A stretch of 64,000 nt of DNA from Cristatella mucedo (Eukaryota > Bryozoa > Phylactolaemata > Cristatellidae): assembly GCA_009760855.2 (NCBI GenBank), contig WPIO01000207.1:1-64000 (forward strand), given 5' to 3'. Positions within the stretch are counted from its first letter, which is position 1. Each line of letters begins with the position of its first letter. Below are positions 33,971 to 46,024 of the stretch, piece by piece. Made by a program: the position numbers and the translations under genes. The notes beneath the pieces are model-generated. The model was given only the letters and a program-made list of their open reading frames with translations. It had not been told where the DNA came from and did no database searches.

Positions 33971-34344
33971 GTACAGCAGCTCCTTTGGTCTCTGTTTCTC
34001 ACGTGCCCTGCCTTTAGCTGCCCACAACTGTCGACGGCATTGGCAACCGGCACTTTTTCTTCCCTGTCAGTTAGTTTAGGTTCGTTTGTGTCGGCACATT
34101 TTGTACCTGATTCGAGCCCTCTGGTCCAGGCTCCATGCTGGTGAACCTGATTCAAGCTCACTTCATGCAAGCTCAAGGCCCCTCCCCACTGCGGGATGAT
34201 TCGTCCGTAAAACTGCACCTGTCAGACTGGCATGTCTGCACCTCTTGCTTCCGTTCTCCGATCGCGAGCACGCCCTTAGAGAACCTCCTTGCCACCACTG
34301 GCCTTGGGGCGCTGACGAGATGAAAAATGGACGGGTCTTCACAG

Positions 34345-36814
34345 GACCAAGTCCTGCTTATCTGACCGCATGCAGATCTCATTCAATCTACAGTGTGTGT
34401 CCACCTCCACCTCTAAAATAACCTGTGATTTGCGAAACCTCGAGACCCTTGACATCGATGCTGTCCGTGCGAGAATTTCTGCTTCACCTCTGCTGCTCAG
34501 TCCTCCCTCTGATCTGTCATCATTGGTAGATAGCTACAACACGACACTAGCTGACACGCTCGACGAGTTTGCACCTCTGACAAAGCCCACTGTGCGCCCC
34601 CGCCCAGACGGCCTATGATTTACCACAGACATTACACTAGCCAGGTCTCCTAAGCGAAAGCTTGAAAAAGCATACAAAAGATCAGGACTGACTGTCCATC
34701 GTCAGGTATATGAAGACTACTGTAGGTCTTACTAATCAATCGATCCTAGCAAAGGTAAATTCTAACTTCAATAGAAATATTGTTGAATCACAGATGCACA
34801 ATCCAAAAATGCTGATGTCGACGATAGACCATCTCCTCAACCGCTCCCAGATTAGCTCCTTTCCTGATGATCCTTGTGATGATCTAGCCAATCGCTTCTC
34901 TCGATTCTTTGTGCAGAAGATAGACAAGGTCAGGGAGTCCATCCCTGCGATGACAACATCCCCACTAGAATGCTGTTCCCCGATTCCTGGCTGCACCTCA
35001 ATGTCTACATTTAAGCAGGTCACTAGTGATCTAGTCCTGAAGTTCGTATCTCAATCAAATAAGACAACAAGTCCTCTGAACCCTGTCCTGCTCCTACGTT
35101 GCATTGATCTGCTGCAGCCATACATAACTAACATCATTAATATGTCATTAGCCTCATGTCATGTCCCGGCACCTTTCAAAAAAGATGTAGTCAGGCCACT
35201 TTTCAAGAAAGCGCTGGACCAAGAGAACTTAAGCAACTACCGCCCAGTCTCCCTTCTACCATTCCTATCAAAGACACTGGAACAGGTCGTGGCGGAACAG
35301 CTGAACTCATATATCGAAACCTCACATGCTGCTAGCAAGTTACAGTCTGGCTTTAGAGCTAATCACTCAACAGAGTCAGCATAGCTTAGGGTATACAACG
35401 ACCTACAAAGGAATGCAGACACGGGTAGAGTGTCTCTGCTTGTTGTGCTCGATCTTTCGGCAGCTTTTGATACCATCGATCACAAAGTTCTTCTAGAGCG
35501 TCTCTCATCTCACCCGGACATCACTGGCACTGCTCTGCAATGGTTCTGGCCCTATCACAGTGGGAGACTCCAGAGTATTGACGTGAATAGACAAAGATCA
35601 TCTGAGGTACCTCTGAAATATGGGGTACCCCAGGGCTCCGTGCTAGGTCCAGTTCTTTTCACGGTTTATACTCTCCTTCTTGCTGATGTGATTGCCAAGC
35701 ACAATCTAGGCTTTCACTTCTATGCGGATGACACTCAATTGTACATTCGCTTTGATCCCTCCCAGCTTTCGAGCACCTCAAATTCACTCAACTCAATTAC
35801 TGCATGTCTTGATTACATGCGCACATGGATGGCAGGAAATTTTCTAAAACTAAATGATGATAGAACTGACTTTCTAGTTATGGGAAAATGCAGTGTGATT
35901 CAGAAATTTGAAAGGCTGACGCTCAGAATTGGCTTTGCCAGCATATCTTCTGCGGAATTAGCTCGAAATCTTGGTGTCATATTCCAATGCGACCTCTTGT
36001 TAGACGACCATATGAGCTCTGCAGTTAAATCTGCCTGCTTTCAGCTTCATAACATTGCTAAAATTCGGGCTTGTTTAGATAAGGATACCACGTCCAAGTT
36101 GGTCCATGCATTCGTGACATCCCGTCTCGACTTCTGTAACTCACTGCTTACTGGCCTACCAGCATGTGCGATCAGGCGATTGCAGCTGGTGTAAAACTCA
36201 ACAGCTAGGCTTGTCTGTTGTGAGCGTCGTAGCTGTCACATTACACAACTTCTCGCCGACCTGCACTGGCTACCTGTCAAGCCACGGATGGACTTGAAGG
36301 TTTTGTCGCTCACTTTTAGGTCACTTCACTCTTTGGCTCCAGCCTGCCTCTCAGATATACTCCCCCATCAGGCCAGGCATCGTACCACCCTCTTTTCGGA
36401 ATCCAACTGCTTTCAAACATCTTGTACAAACCTCTAATTCTTTGGAGTCGGTGTAACTTAGTTCGTATGCTCCCAAAGCCTGGAACTCCCTCCCGACCTG
36501 CGTCAGAACATCCCCTGACCTGACCACATTTAAAAAGAACTTAAAAATACATTTATTTAGGACAGCATTTAGTGGGTCCGTGAGATTCGTCCTTCGTGTG
36601 CTTATGCGTTATGACACTGTGCATGCTGCCACCAACTAAACTCGAATGCTGACCCTGTGCATGTCACCCCTAACCACGTTTTCATGTCGTTTATCAAGTG
36701 ATTTACCTCACGATTCAATCGCGTTTCCCTTAGCAGCAATGTAAAGCACCTAGGAAGAGTTTGAGTTATCTGAGGGTGCTTTATTAAGTGCGTTTTTATT
36801 ATCACTATTATTAG
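34345..36814 (+). mobile_element. L2-type LINE family 1, copy B (nearly complete second half)
   Basis: It lies in the first kinase intron, starting about 375 bases after exon 1. It begins in the linker after the endonuclease domain and shows MHNPKMLMSTIDHLLNRSQI, then SNYRPVSLLPFLSKTLEQVV, the RT core LLVVLDLSAAFDTIDHK, and YGVPQGSVLGPVLFTVY. HFYADDTQLYIRFDP (catalytic DD intact) and the C-terminal LPACAIRRLQLV follow. It is broken by a stop at 35,382-35,384, a stop after LQLV at 36,192 and later frameshifts. It ends with the hairpin and ATT tail at 36,725-36,814. Confidence 0.9.
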
Positions 36815-37600
36815 GAATATTTGGCATGGGACGAATTCCGCCAATTTAGATGAAGATGATGGGAAGCAGTATAAGCTAAAAATAAACTTTAGCAATCATT
36901 TTCCGAACAGGAAACTGTGTTTTTGTTGGGATAACTTAAACCTCGAAAACCAGTCACCGGCAGCCTCTTGATCTGAGTTCTCGTCGCGTGTGGAGTTAAG
37001 CTATTCGGCAGCATTAAGACAGGTGAATAAGTCACTACTATTATCGAATGCTGAATTCTCGAGTCCCAATGGCTACCCGTTCGTTAGCACGCGGTCACCT
37101 GAGGGGCAGCAGCAGGATAAAGTGAGTGGTAGGGTCACAGGGCCAGTGACGAATGGGGGCATCCTTTCTATGGTCCGTCGCTCAGCTGCCCGTAACCACG
37201 TGTAATTTTTTAAAAGCTGCCTGGTTCGGCCATACGGCGCATCATGACATTTCAAGTGAGCCGCCGGCACGCCCACTCTCAGCCACGTCAGAGGCCGAAA
37301 TGCTGGTGCAAGAAATTAGGAGGCCGTATGCCGTTACGGACGCTCTCACCAAAGGAATGCCAGCCGCTGCGTTCCTTTTGGCCGCCGTATTATCGTGGTC
37401 CATGCTATCTTATCCCAAGGGCAACAGCGCGAAGCCGACGTTCCAGTACTTCGGCATCGTCATCCTTACGATGGCCCGCGATCGATGAGACCACTATTCG
37501 GCCCGTAGCTGTTGCATGGCCACGTGACTGACGTATGGCCACGTGACTGATGCAGCGGCATGGGAGGAGCTTGTCATGTCTTCAAACTTTCCAAGCTTCA
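36815..37600. other. Intron sequence, no gene recognised
   Basis: Overlapping open frames of 67-111 codons exist on both strands without recognisable content. The phrase TGGCCACGTGACTGA is tandemly duplicated at 37,516-37,550. Confidence 0.35.
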
Positions 37601-37604
37601 GCAG

Positions 37605-38160
37605 TTGTATGCACCAGCTCGCTGACGGCATGCGATACCTACTTCTATCTGTCCATCCCCCACGTAGTTCCACAAGGGTCTGTTCTCGTTACTTGGCTGC
37701 TCCTCTCTTATACCAAGCCTTTAGGAAAAGTGATTCGGGCTCATGAGATAGGCCATCACTTCAATGCTGATGTATTTCATCTATGCCAGGTGTTTTTGAA
37801 ATTTTAACCATCAGAATATGCTGCAGCGACTGATAGACTGTATGGTTGCCCTGCAGACATTTGAAACTGGATGTCAGTCAATTTTTTTAACTAGTTGGTG
37901 GTCCAACCGAACTCCATAGGCCACTGTAAGCGTTCGTTTGCACTAGGAGAGTTTGCTCCTCCAACTGATTCTGTTTTAGACCATCCCCGCGTGCTAGGAA
38001 TTTATGTTTTCTCTTTAAGTTTGAAAGCGATATCAGGAACACTGCTTCCATGGCTAGCCATCACGTTCGATTAATGTCGAAGATTAGGCACGGTCTACCG
38101 AGGCGGCTTTCTAAAAATATAACTCGATCCCTGGTTCTATCTATTCTGGAATACTGAAAT
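37605..38160 (+). mobile_element. LINE family 2 fragment (RT core), decayed
   Basis: Readable pieces are VPQGSVLVTWLLLSYTKPLG at about 37,665-37,725 and KVIRAHEIGHHFNAD, where the catalytic YADD is damaged to FNAD. Downstream DNA still aligns with 40,990-41,350. Confidence 0.65.
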
Positions 38161-39720
38161 TTTATCTTTGCTGAGACAACGACAAAGCCACGAGGTCCTG
38201 TGGCAAAGCCAGGATTTCCATGAAGTGGGATTGGGATAAAAAATGGGGATTTTAACGAAGGGGCGAGACCGATCATGTAGGCAGCAAAACCCGCAAGCAA
38301 TTGAAAATTATAGCATACGATCAAAGTATTTTCTCGAGATGTGCTTATCGATTGCTCATCGAGTGTACATAAGATATAATTCTGTCTGCGACGGTGGGGG
38401 AAGTGTATCGTAGGAATAGGGGCACCTTACGTTGCTGCCTAACTCGTGGTAGGGGGAAATGCTTCCCTGCCCGCTCCTAGAATGATTAAGCCATTGCCGT
38501 TTGTAATGAATATGGCATCAATGCTAGTCAAAAAATCCCAGACGGTCAGTTCTTCGTTGAACTAGCTTAAATGGCTCTCGGCCGATGGGATAGTAATCTA
38601 GTAATTCAGTTGTATAGTGACCTAAAAGAGGTTTATTGTGTGGGATGAAGCCGGTTGGCTACCGGTGCCGAAAATAGCTAAAACAAAAATAGCTAAATAT
38701 AAATAAAATAAAAATAGCTTAACGAAAAAAATAGATAAAGCAAATATCGAAAGCATTTCGTGTGATATAAAAATTACTCCTGCTTAACATCCGCATATTA
38801 ATTTCGGAGTTGCTCATGGAAATAAATTGCTCTTTATTTTATCTTAAGATAGCAATACAGTCGCATACCCATCAAAGCACCTGCTAGCTGCAGTGATTTT
38901 CTAATGACTATCAAGTCAGCACTGCCTCCAATCCAAATTATCATAGAACGTATGGTCTTCTAGTAGCCAAGTTTCAAAGATCAGATTATGTAACTACGGG
39001 TTCCTAGTTATATTAGTGTGCTGGGGGCTTCACTGAAAGTTAAAGGCGGTCCTCATGACCAGCCCTCAATTCAGAATCTAGTATGGGGTGGTTTTCTGCT
39101 TACGCACGACGTTAGAGAATCATTCAGCGAAGAAATTGAGGAAGAAATAAATTGAGAGATAAGTAAATAAAATAATAATAGAATAATAAATAAAATAAAA
39201 TTATAAAATAAACTGGATAGCCAAGCGATCGTCCAAGAGTGATGTCATGCATTTAAAACTATTTTGGCTTAATATTTTGCATGACCCAACAACATTTTGC
39301 ATTGAATGTTATGCTACCGCTCAGTCTGTCTGACTTTGGCTCTCTCTCACTAGACCAATCTCTTTAACAGGCCCATACATTTTTATCTATACATTTGATT
39401 ATATGCTCCTGCTTTTAGCCACTTGAATAGGACACACCGGTCCTATGCGGATCTTATACAGGCAGCTGCGATTACCAAAGAGGCATTATTGCATTACTAT
39501 TTTCTTATTTAAGTTTTTGGCACGATTATAAAAGGTTGACTCGGGGTATGGCTTAGTATGCCATTGTTCTGCCGATTTATTCGTGTTAGCACAATCTACA
39601 GTCAGTTTTGGCATGCTAGTGGCTGGCTACAAATACCGTAAAATGAGAGTATTTGTAGAGTGTCACACCATGAAAATTCGTCGCTGCTAATTCGTATACA
39701 AAATTAATTGAGAATATAAC
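38161..39720. other. Intron sequence, no gene recognised
   Basis: It is AT-rich. AAATAGCTAAA-type words recur at 38,676-38,760 and there is an AATAAAATAA-rich stretch at 39,155-39,210. Confidence 0.35.
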
Positions 39721-39721
39721 T

Positions 39722-39845
39722 AATGCATAGAATGCCCTCAGAGAGTGAGATCCCTATCCAAGCCATTTACATAGAACTATATGTATCGAGCTCATGGCCT
39801 AGTCATTAACGACGAGTACCTTACCCTTGGGCCAAACCAGTCGAT
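39722..39845 (-). mobile_element. SINE family A, degenerate, next to kinase exon 2
   Basis: The tail complement (GCCCTCAGAGAGTGAGATCC) and head end (CCCTTGGGCCAAACCAGT) remain; the B box is eroded. It ends about 30 bases before the exon 2 acceptor. Confidence 0.5.
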
Positions 39846-39876
39846 GCGAAAGAGTGCAGCAGGCATATATTTTTAG

Positions 39877-40117
39877 CGTCCATCACTACTGTTTGGTTCG
39901 ACAAACCGATAGCCAGCTGCAGATTGAGAACGGAAATAAATTCCCGGGACCTGTCGAACTGATTGCCTACTACCAGCAGCATCGAGACGGTCTGGTCACG
40001 TATCCTACAAAGCCTCATAATCGCCCGAACGGCAAATCTTACGTTGTGTTCCGTGGCGTGTCGTCGCATGAAGTCGACAGGATGCTGATCGAGAAAGCGA
40101 CTGAATAGAAGACGCCG
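39877..40117 (+). CDS. SYK: SYK-like kinase exon 2: second half of N-terminal SH2 and inter-SH2 linker
   Basis: The acceptor TATATTTTTAG ends at 39,876. One base completes the split codon and the frame reads VHHYCLVRQTDSQLQIEN, then FPGPVELIAYYQQHRDGLVT, the end of an SH2 domain as in SYK ('HHY...', '...DGL'). The inter-SH2 helix VDRMLIEKATE follows. A TAG at 40,106-40,108 then interrupts the frame three codons before the donor GTGAGT at 40,118. The exon is 241 bases and ends in phase 0, matching exon 3. A degenerate SINE ends about 30 bases upstream of the acceptor. Confidence 0.8.
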
Positions 40118-40479
40118 GTGAGTGTGTGTCTGCCAGTACGAGAAGCTGTGTAGCTCTCCCTCCTCCTCCAGGCACCGCTACCACCCTGGGCCCATGCCTT
40201 GCGCACATCCTCATCCGCCCGTGCGTACGTTCCCGTATCGTCACAGACACTGTCAAACTCTTTTGAATGTGGTGTCAGATCCTGGTTTGTATCGACTTTC
40301 AGGCTGGTGAGTCTACCAGATTGCAGGTGTAGCTTCATAGTAGATTGGTTGCACAGGCTGCTATTGTAATTTCTGTAGGCAAGATGTACAGCTGATGGTG
40401 ATAAGGATGAAAATAGATTGACGGAAGCCGCATGATTGTGCACAATTGCGTCTTGACTGGTTGTACAAAATATAATTTA

Positions 40480-40605
40480 ATTAGGTCTATCATCTTAAGA
40501 GAACTTAATCTCTATCCAGGCGCCTCACATATGCTGAAGGGATCTTGCCCTATCGTCAAAGGTGCTGGAGCACATTGACCCCTGAACCAAACCAGGGCGG
40601 AATGC
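40480..40605 (-). mobile_element. SINE family A, degenerate
   Basis: The tail complement TTAAGAGAACTTAATCTCTA and CAGGCGCCTCACATATGC are clear; CCTGAACCAAACCAGG marks the head. Confidence 0.6.
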
Positions 40606-40734
40606 ACGTGAGAGGGTCGAAGCAGTCGATGATGCAACGCCCTCAGCTGATGCGAAAGATTAGAAAATTTCTTTGCGAAACCATGCCCTCACAACGCTCT
40701 CTATTCATGCGGAGCCACTTTGCTGATACACCAT

Positions 40735-42030
40735 GCCTGGGGGATTGAGAACAACGATCGGTCTGGCAGACGAAGCACTGGCGTGGTTTAAATCATACTT
40801 GTCTGATACTGTTCAATCCGTGTTGTGTGGGGGTCAGGTCTCAGACACGAGAAGGGTCACCTGTGGAGTCCCTCAAGGGTCTGTACTCGGTCCCTTGCTG
40901 TTCTCCATTTATACACAACCTCTGGGTAAAGTGATTAACGCCCATGGAAAAGGATATCACTTCTATGCTGACGATACTCAGTTGTATTTGTCATTTAAAC
41001 CGTCGGAATCTGCTGCAGCAACTGAGAAACTGAATGCTTGCCTTGCCGATATTTGATCCTGGATGTCGGAAAACTTCCTGAAATTAAATTATGATAAAAC
41101 CAAACTACTGCTCATAGGACCCCCTAAGCGTGTGGCTGGATTTAAAGGCTTGGCTCTTCTACTATATGATCCTATTGCGCAACCATCACCACTTGCTCGA
41201 AATTAGGTGTAGGCTCGAAATTCGATAGCTGCCTTAATTTCAAAAGCTTCGTTCAGAAGTCTGCCTCTACAGCTAGCCAACACATTCGATTTATATCCAA
41301 GATTAGGAGCTGTCTCCCACAGTGGCTTGTAAAAAAATAGAACTAGCTCTTTAGTTCTGTTTCGGCTTGATAATTGTAATTCCTTTTTGGTTGGGCTGCC
41401 GAAGAAAGCTATTATGCCACCACAGTGGACAATGAATATGGCTGCAAGGCTAGTCTTCAAGTTCCGGCGGTTTGAGCACGTACCTCCTTTGCTAAAAGAG
41501 CTAGGATGGCTGCCGGTTGAGCAACGGATACAGAGCAAAGTTCCTACTCTGACCCACAAGGCCCGTCACGGCTTGGCTCCTCCGTACCTAGCTGAACTGC
41601 TGCATCAGTTTCAGCCTGTTCACGCCCTCAGGTCCTGTGTGGACAATAAATTAGCTGTCCCATTCCGCTGCTTAAAGACCGTTGGCGACAGAAGCTTTAG
41701 CTCTGCAGGTCCTAGACTGTGGAACTTGCTTCCAAGATTCTTACGCAACGACAACTACTCCCCTACTGCCGACTATGGCACATCCTTTACAGCGGTCCTG
41801 AGCTGCTAGTTCTATGCTACTCACTACCTCAACTGCTCTCCTGACTCTGCTATGCTTCCCACTTTCTCTTCGTTGCGTGAGACGAAGTCTTTGGGTACCG
41901 AATGCGTACCGAAAGCCGCTTGGGCTGTGAGTGGGCTATATAAAACTCTCCTGTGTAACACCCACATGGTCTTTATGACTTTGTGGAGTTACAGACGGAG
42001 ATACATTACATTACATTACACATTACATTG
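40735..42030 (+). mobile_element. L2-type LINE family 2, copy on plus strand
   Basis: Open from 40,733, the frame reads LRTTIGLADEALAWFKSYLS, VPQGSVLGPLLFSIYTQPLG and GYHFYADDTQLYLSF (catalytic DD present). It then meets a TGA at 41,054-41,056. The C-terminal part reopens at 41,387-41,809 (140 codons: PTLTHKARHGLAPPYLAELL, FSSAGPRLWNLLPRFLRND). It ends in GGAGATACATTACATTACAT at about 42,000-42,030, an ACATT-type tail. It lies in kinase intron 2. Confidence 0.88.
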
Positions 42031-42544
42031 TTTTCGTTTTCATTGGCACCAATTCAGCTCTGAAAAACGGGAGTGCTTCGCACGTACGGTGATAGTCTGC
42101 GACTCGTGACATGGAGGTCCAAGGTGATGCACTGGCAGTGGTGAAGCTCATATTCTTGCGTGATTGTGCCCTCAATTACTGGCGACATATACCCGAATCA
42201 TTTCCTGCCTCTGTACTCCGGCTGAAAGGAGGCGGGAGAGTTTCTCTGATAGCAGCATTTGTGGCTCTAGCAATCCTTCGAGCGTCTTGCTGTTCAGTTG
42301 AGCCGTGTGACGACGTTACGTATGTGGACGTTCTACTCGGTAATATGGGCTCCCTGCATTCAATTATCTGCCCACGGTCAGATGATTGCTCGAATGAGCT
42401 GCCGACGCTCACTCGAGGTGCCTTGTTGAGCTGCTTGCTCATTTTCTTGATGGCCTCAGACTGCTTCGAAAGTTAGTCCTTATCACTTGGTGCTGTCGTT
42501 CTCAGCTCGGCTCTCTCATTGGCTTCAAATTCGCGTCTTTGCAG
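42031..42544. other. Intron sequence before kinase exon 3
   Basis: A 121-codon open frame (42,111-42,476) has no recognised domain. It ends before the exon 3 splice site. Confidence 0.3.
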
Positions 42545-42705
42545 AGCTCCAAGCTCGAGGAGGTGCTAGCCTCACGTCGCTCCATGCTGATCAACTTGGT
42601 TAAAGTCGGCCTGCACAATAAGCAACCGTGGTTTCACGGCACCATCACTCGGGATGGAGCGGAGGCCGTCATGAGAGCCGACGGACTAGCGGACGGCAAA
42701 TACCT
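42545..42705 (+). CDS. SYK: SYK-like kinase exon 3: inter-SH2 helix and start of C-terminal SH2
   Basis: The acceptor TCGCGTCTTTGCAG ends at 42,544. The frame reads SSKLEEVLASRRSMLINLVK, then QPWFHGTITRDGAEAVM and GLADGKYL. PWFHGxIxR is the SH2 entry strand as in SYK's second SH2. The donor GTAAGC is at 42,706. The exon is 161 bases and leaves two bases (CT) for the next exon. No stop is present. Confidence 0.88.
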
Positions 42706-43340
42706 GTAAGCGTAGCTCTCGCTCCCCGCCCCACTCGAGTTGGTCCCCATACCCGTCGCATGGGGAAACCTTGAAATCGAAGTGGTGCTCGACGAGAGCC
42801 AGTAGAGTTTGATTAGTGCAGTCGTGAAACGTGTTAGTTACTGAGTTTACTTTAAACGAGCCAAGTTTCCAAGTTTGGCAGTGGCAGGAAGCTCCACCAG
42901 TAGTGAGCTACAAGTCAGACGTTTGCATGACATTGATGTCGATTTCGCGTGCATTAGTGATTAAGTTCTTTTAGAGCTCTGTGCATGTCACAACATAGAG
43001 TGTTCTTTTTAAGCTCTGCTAGTAAGGTCATCAGAGTTGACTGCTGGTGCTGCTGCTGTTTCTACTGAAGAGAGAGGTGAATTTCGGGCGCCAGCAGACT
43101 GAAACCGTGTACGCATTCTGTGCTTCCTGCAGGAAGTTGAAAAAGTATGAAGCGAGTAATGCAGCTTGATATTGGCTTGAATCGATGGTTGGTTTGAAGC
43201 TAATTGTTTCGCATCGATGCTTGCTAATAATTGATTATGTTCAAGAGTTGTGCTGGATGCTTAGTCACCGTGATTACCCATTTTTCATCTCGCAGGCAGT
43301 GGAAATCCTTTCTGTTATCTTCGTATCTCATAATCACATA
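42706..43340. other. Kinase intron 3, unique part
   Basis: Nothing recognised. Confidence 0.35.
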
Positions 43341-43344
43341 AGAA

Positions 43345-43432
43345 ATACAAAATGTATTTGTATAGCGCACAAAGAGAAATTAATGCCTATCCATTGGCTT
43401 TACAGTTCCAGCCGTAGTCCTCGAGCATTCGA
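43345..43432 (-). mobile_element. SINE family A tail fragment
   Basis: TTGTATAGCGCACAAAGAGA and the TTTACA that follows match the tail complement. The head is missing and SINE-B follows directly. Confidence 0.45.
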
Positions 43433-43600
43433 CTAGTGAGCCGTTATGGCTCTCTAGGTAAGGTGGCTGCTTTTCACGACTTCGGTCTCTAGGTCATGAG
43501 TTCGAATGCTGTGGAGGGCGATCCTTTATCGCTGCTGAAAGCGGCGGTGACAGCCATAGAGGCTCTTCTGTCGCTACACAAAAGAGGCTGGTGATACAGC
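43433..43600 (+). mobile_element. SINE family B, plus-strand copy
   Basis: The head GAGCCGTTATGGCTCTCTAG and GTAAGGTGGC (A-box region), GGTCATGAGTTCGAATGC (B box), then CGGCGGTGACAGCCATAGAG and the tail ACAAAAGAGGCTGGTGA. This copy sets the orientation of the family. Confidence 0.7.
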
Positions 43601-44111
43601 GAGTCTTTTTTTCTTATTTTTTTGGTAGTTGATAGCTAGAGCCTTATTACCGGGCCACACTTGGCCTCCACGTGCTAGTTTTTTCATCCGCGCTTTTTTA
43701 TCAGTGCTGCTTAGTTGTGGTCGCAGTTCGAAGGATCTTTTATCAGACCGGAAGTAAAATGGTGTAATTATCGCCTGATGAATCTGACCCTGAGGGCTAA
43801 GGGTTGACAGTTGGCGTGCCGGCCCTTGGCCTATTGGTTGGTATGAGCTGATGTATACTGGCCGCATGCCATGTGGTGCAGGCTGCGTGCCACTCCTCCT
43901 TTGTGGTGCCGGAAGTCCATGTGCCAGCTGCAAATGGTAATAACGGCTTGCCTGCGGCTTGGCCCATCATGAGTGCTATGCTGAGGCACCAGCCGGCTGG
44001 AGTAGTGGCCACGAGAGCTCAGGGTTCGCTCGCAGTGCCCGGTGAGTCTGAGCGACTCAACTCGCGAGTCCACTCCACACGGCAGACTGCTGGCGTTGTC
44101 ATCCGGTGCAG
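43601..44111. other. Kinase intron 3, part before exon 4
   Basis: The exon 4 frame stays open upstream to 43,873 by chance; the translated text there has no SH2 similarity. Confidence 0.4.
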
Positions 44112-44274
44112 GTTGCGAGCGACACAGTCGGACAGCAAGAGCAAAAAGCAGGCTAAGCCGAGCGAGTACCGACTGACGCTGTGCTGCCGCTCCGAGATCA
44201 AGCACTACATCGTCACGTGCAAGAGCGACCAGTTTTTCATCGAGACGGGCCCCCAGTTTGAGAGCCTCATCGAG
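44112..44274 (+). CDS. SYK: SYK-like kinase exon 4: core of C-terminal SH2
   Basis: The first G completes the split leucine codon, giving KYLLRA across the junction; the R is the phosphotyrosine-binding arginine. It continues PSEYRLTLCCRSEIKHYIV with the SH2 'HY' pair, then SDQFFIETGPQFESLIE. The acceptor is GGTGCAG ending 44,111 and the donor GTAGGC at 44,275. A Lys/Ser-rich insertion (SDSKSKKQAKPS) lengthens the loop after the arginine strand compared with vertebrate SYK. Confidence 0.88.
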
Positions 44275-44596
44275 GTAGGCACTTGTGCTGCTGCTGCCAG
44301 GTGCTACTGCCAGCTGCGTCTGGTGGGTGCCGGTGCCATAGCTGCAGCTACTGCAGCCGTAGCAGCAGCTAGTGGCGGTGGACCGCTTTCTGCTCCCTAC
44401 CTAGCTGTTTGCCTATATTGCTGCATAACTGCTATATTGCTATATATAGCTGCTTCGAGTTTCGTTTATTTTTCTTTCTGCCTCCGACCGGCGAAAGTCA
44501 CGGCAACACGGAGCGTGCAGCTGGCTGGCTTTGATGCCTACTGCCTTGACTCCTGTGTTCGCCATTGCGTGCAGCTGCGTTCTTTCGTTCGTATAG

Positions 44597-44696
44597 CTAG
44601 TCGACCACTACCACAACAAGGCCGACGGTCTGCTATGCACGCTCAAGATGCCATGCTCTTGTGCTCAGCGTCTCTCGCTGCTGCCCTCAACCCCTG
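44597..44696 (+). CDS. SYK: SYK-like kinase exon 5: end of C-terminal SH2
   Basis: It follows a TTCGTTCGTATAG acceptor and reads LVDHYHNKADGLLCTLKMPC, the typical SH2 end (LVEHY..KADGLL in SYK). It then enters a Ser/Leu-rich linker start (RLSLLPSTP). The donor GTATGC is at 44,697 and the exon leaves one base. Nearly 9.3 kb of repeat-filled intron follow. Confidence 0.85.
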
Positions 44697-45060
44697 GTAT
44701 GCAGAGCTGCCGCCGGCGCTGCTGCTGCCGCCGCGGGTGCTGGAGCTACGGCAGCTTCTTGATTTTCAATTGAGTTATGTGAGGAGGAATGTGACTTGAC
44801 TGACACTTCAAAGGAGCGCTTTTGGTCAGCTATCTGTGGCGAGGCTCACAAAAGTCGGTGCTTCTTACCGATTGCGTCTTCGACTGATTGCCAAACAAAC
44901 TTTGTCTCCACCGTGAAATATTTTTGCGATCTCTTGATTACGGGTTGAGGGCTCTACCTATTGAGCTATATAGACCGCCATGCATAAGGCATTCAAGTCT
45001 GAGTTTAAAGCCCATTCTGTGTTTCTCTATCATAGGGTCAAGCTAAATCCTGTTGCAATG
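44697..45060. other. Start of kinase intron 5, no gene recognised
   Basis: CTGCTG- and GCCGCC-rich over the first 50 bases, then nothing recognised. Confidence 0.3.
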
Positions 45061-45064
45061 TTAA

Positions 45065-45560
45065 GTTGCAGTTGACATTTATACAGCCTACAAAGAGAAC
45101 TATATCTACGTGAAGGCACTTTACATATGGTGGGAAAGAAGTAAGTCAATGGTTAATTATTACAAGCACATTGTCAGCATACTTCGAAAGCACATAAAAA
45201 CAGTTCATAGTGATTGACCAAATGCTATGAGAAAGCGGGTTTCAGTTTTCTTTTAATGTCATCAAGTCACTGGATATCTTGACACCAGTTAGTACCGAAA
45301 TGCGGGTTTTGGCAGCATACGAACTAAATGCACGTTTTCATAAAGGCTTGATGTAGGCACAGCTAAAGGAGTCAGAAGAGCAGGTAGTACCAAGTGAATT
45401 CTGATTAGGACTTGTTTTGGATAGACCTAGAAATATATTAAGGTGAATGTATTGTGCCCTCAATGTATATCAATCTCTTAATAAGTGCGTGTGCTGTAAA
45501 GGACCAGGCAAATTTCAGTAACCTAAATTTATTAAATCTAGATCTCTATAGCTGGTGTAA
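45065..45560 (-). mobile_element. LINE family 1-like 3' end, diverged subfamily
   Basis: The plus strand shows the tail complement (AGCCTACAAAGAGAACTATA, GGCACTTTACATATGG). Near 45,320 GCATACGAACTAAATGCACG is the complement of the C-terminal SSYA and ARS blocks. It is strongly decayed. Confidence 0.6.
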
Positions 45561-45639
45561 ATTAAAGCTGCTAGTTTGGGCAACACAGAAAACACCTTAA
45601 ACGCGTCCACTGCTTAGCTGAAAGCACTTTGACGGCTCC

Positions 45640-45972
45640 CTATTGATCAACGGACACACAGAACAATTCTTACCGAGCTGAACGGCCGAGCCTGTGCCAG
45701 CCTCCCGCGCCCTCGTCTATGGAAAATTAATTAACTGTTCCATTGCTGGAATACATTTGCGGCTAGATCTCAATCTGCTGCTACTGGACTGTGGAACTTT
45801 TCAGAAATACTACCGACTCTAGCTCACCGATTCCAGCTGGATAACGCTGTTTCCATGCTCCTCACTTCCTCGACTCACTCCTCACGTCCTGACTCAGCCA
45901 TGCTTTCTAATTATTCTTGGTTGTATGAAATCGACTCACTAGCTAGCTATCGAATGCCTGCTCAAACCAGTG

Positions 45973-46024
<52 letters not shown>

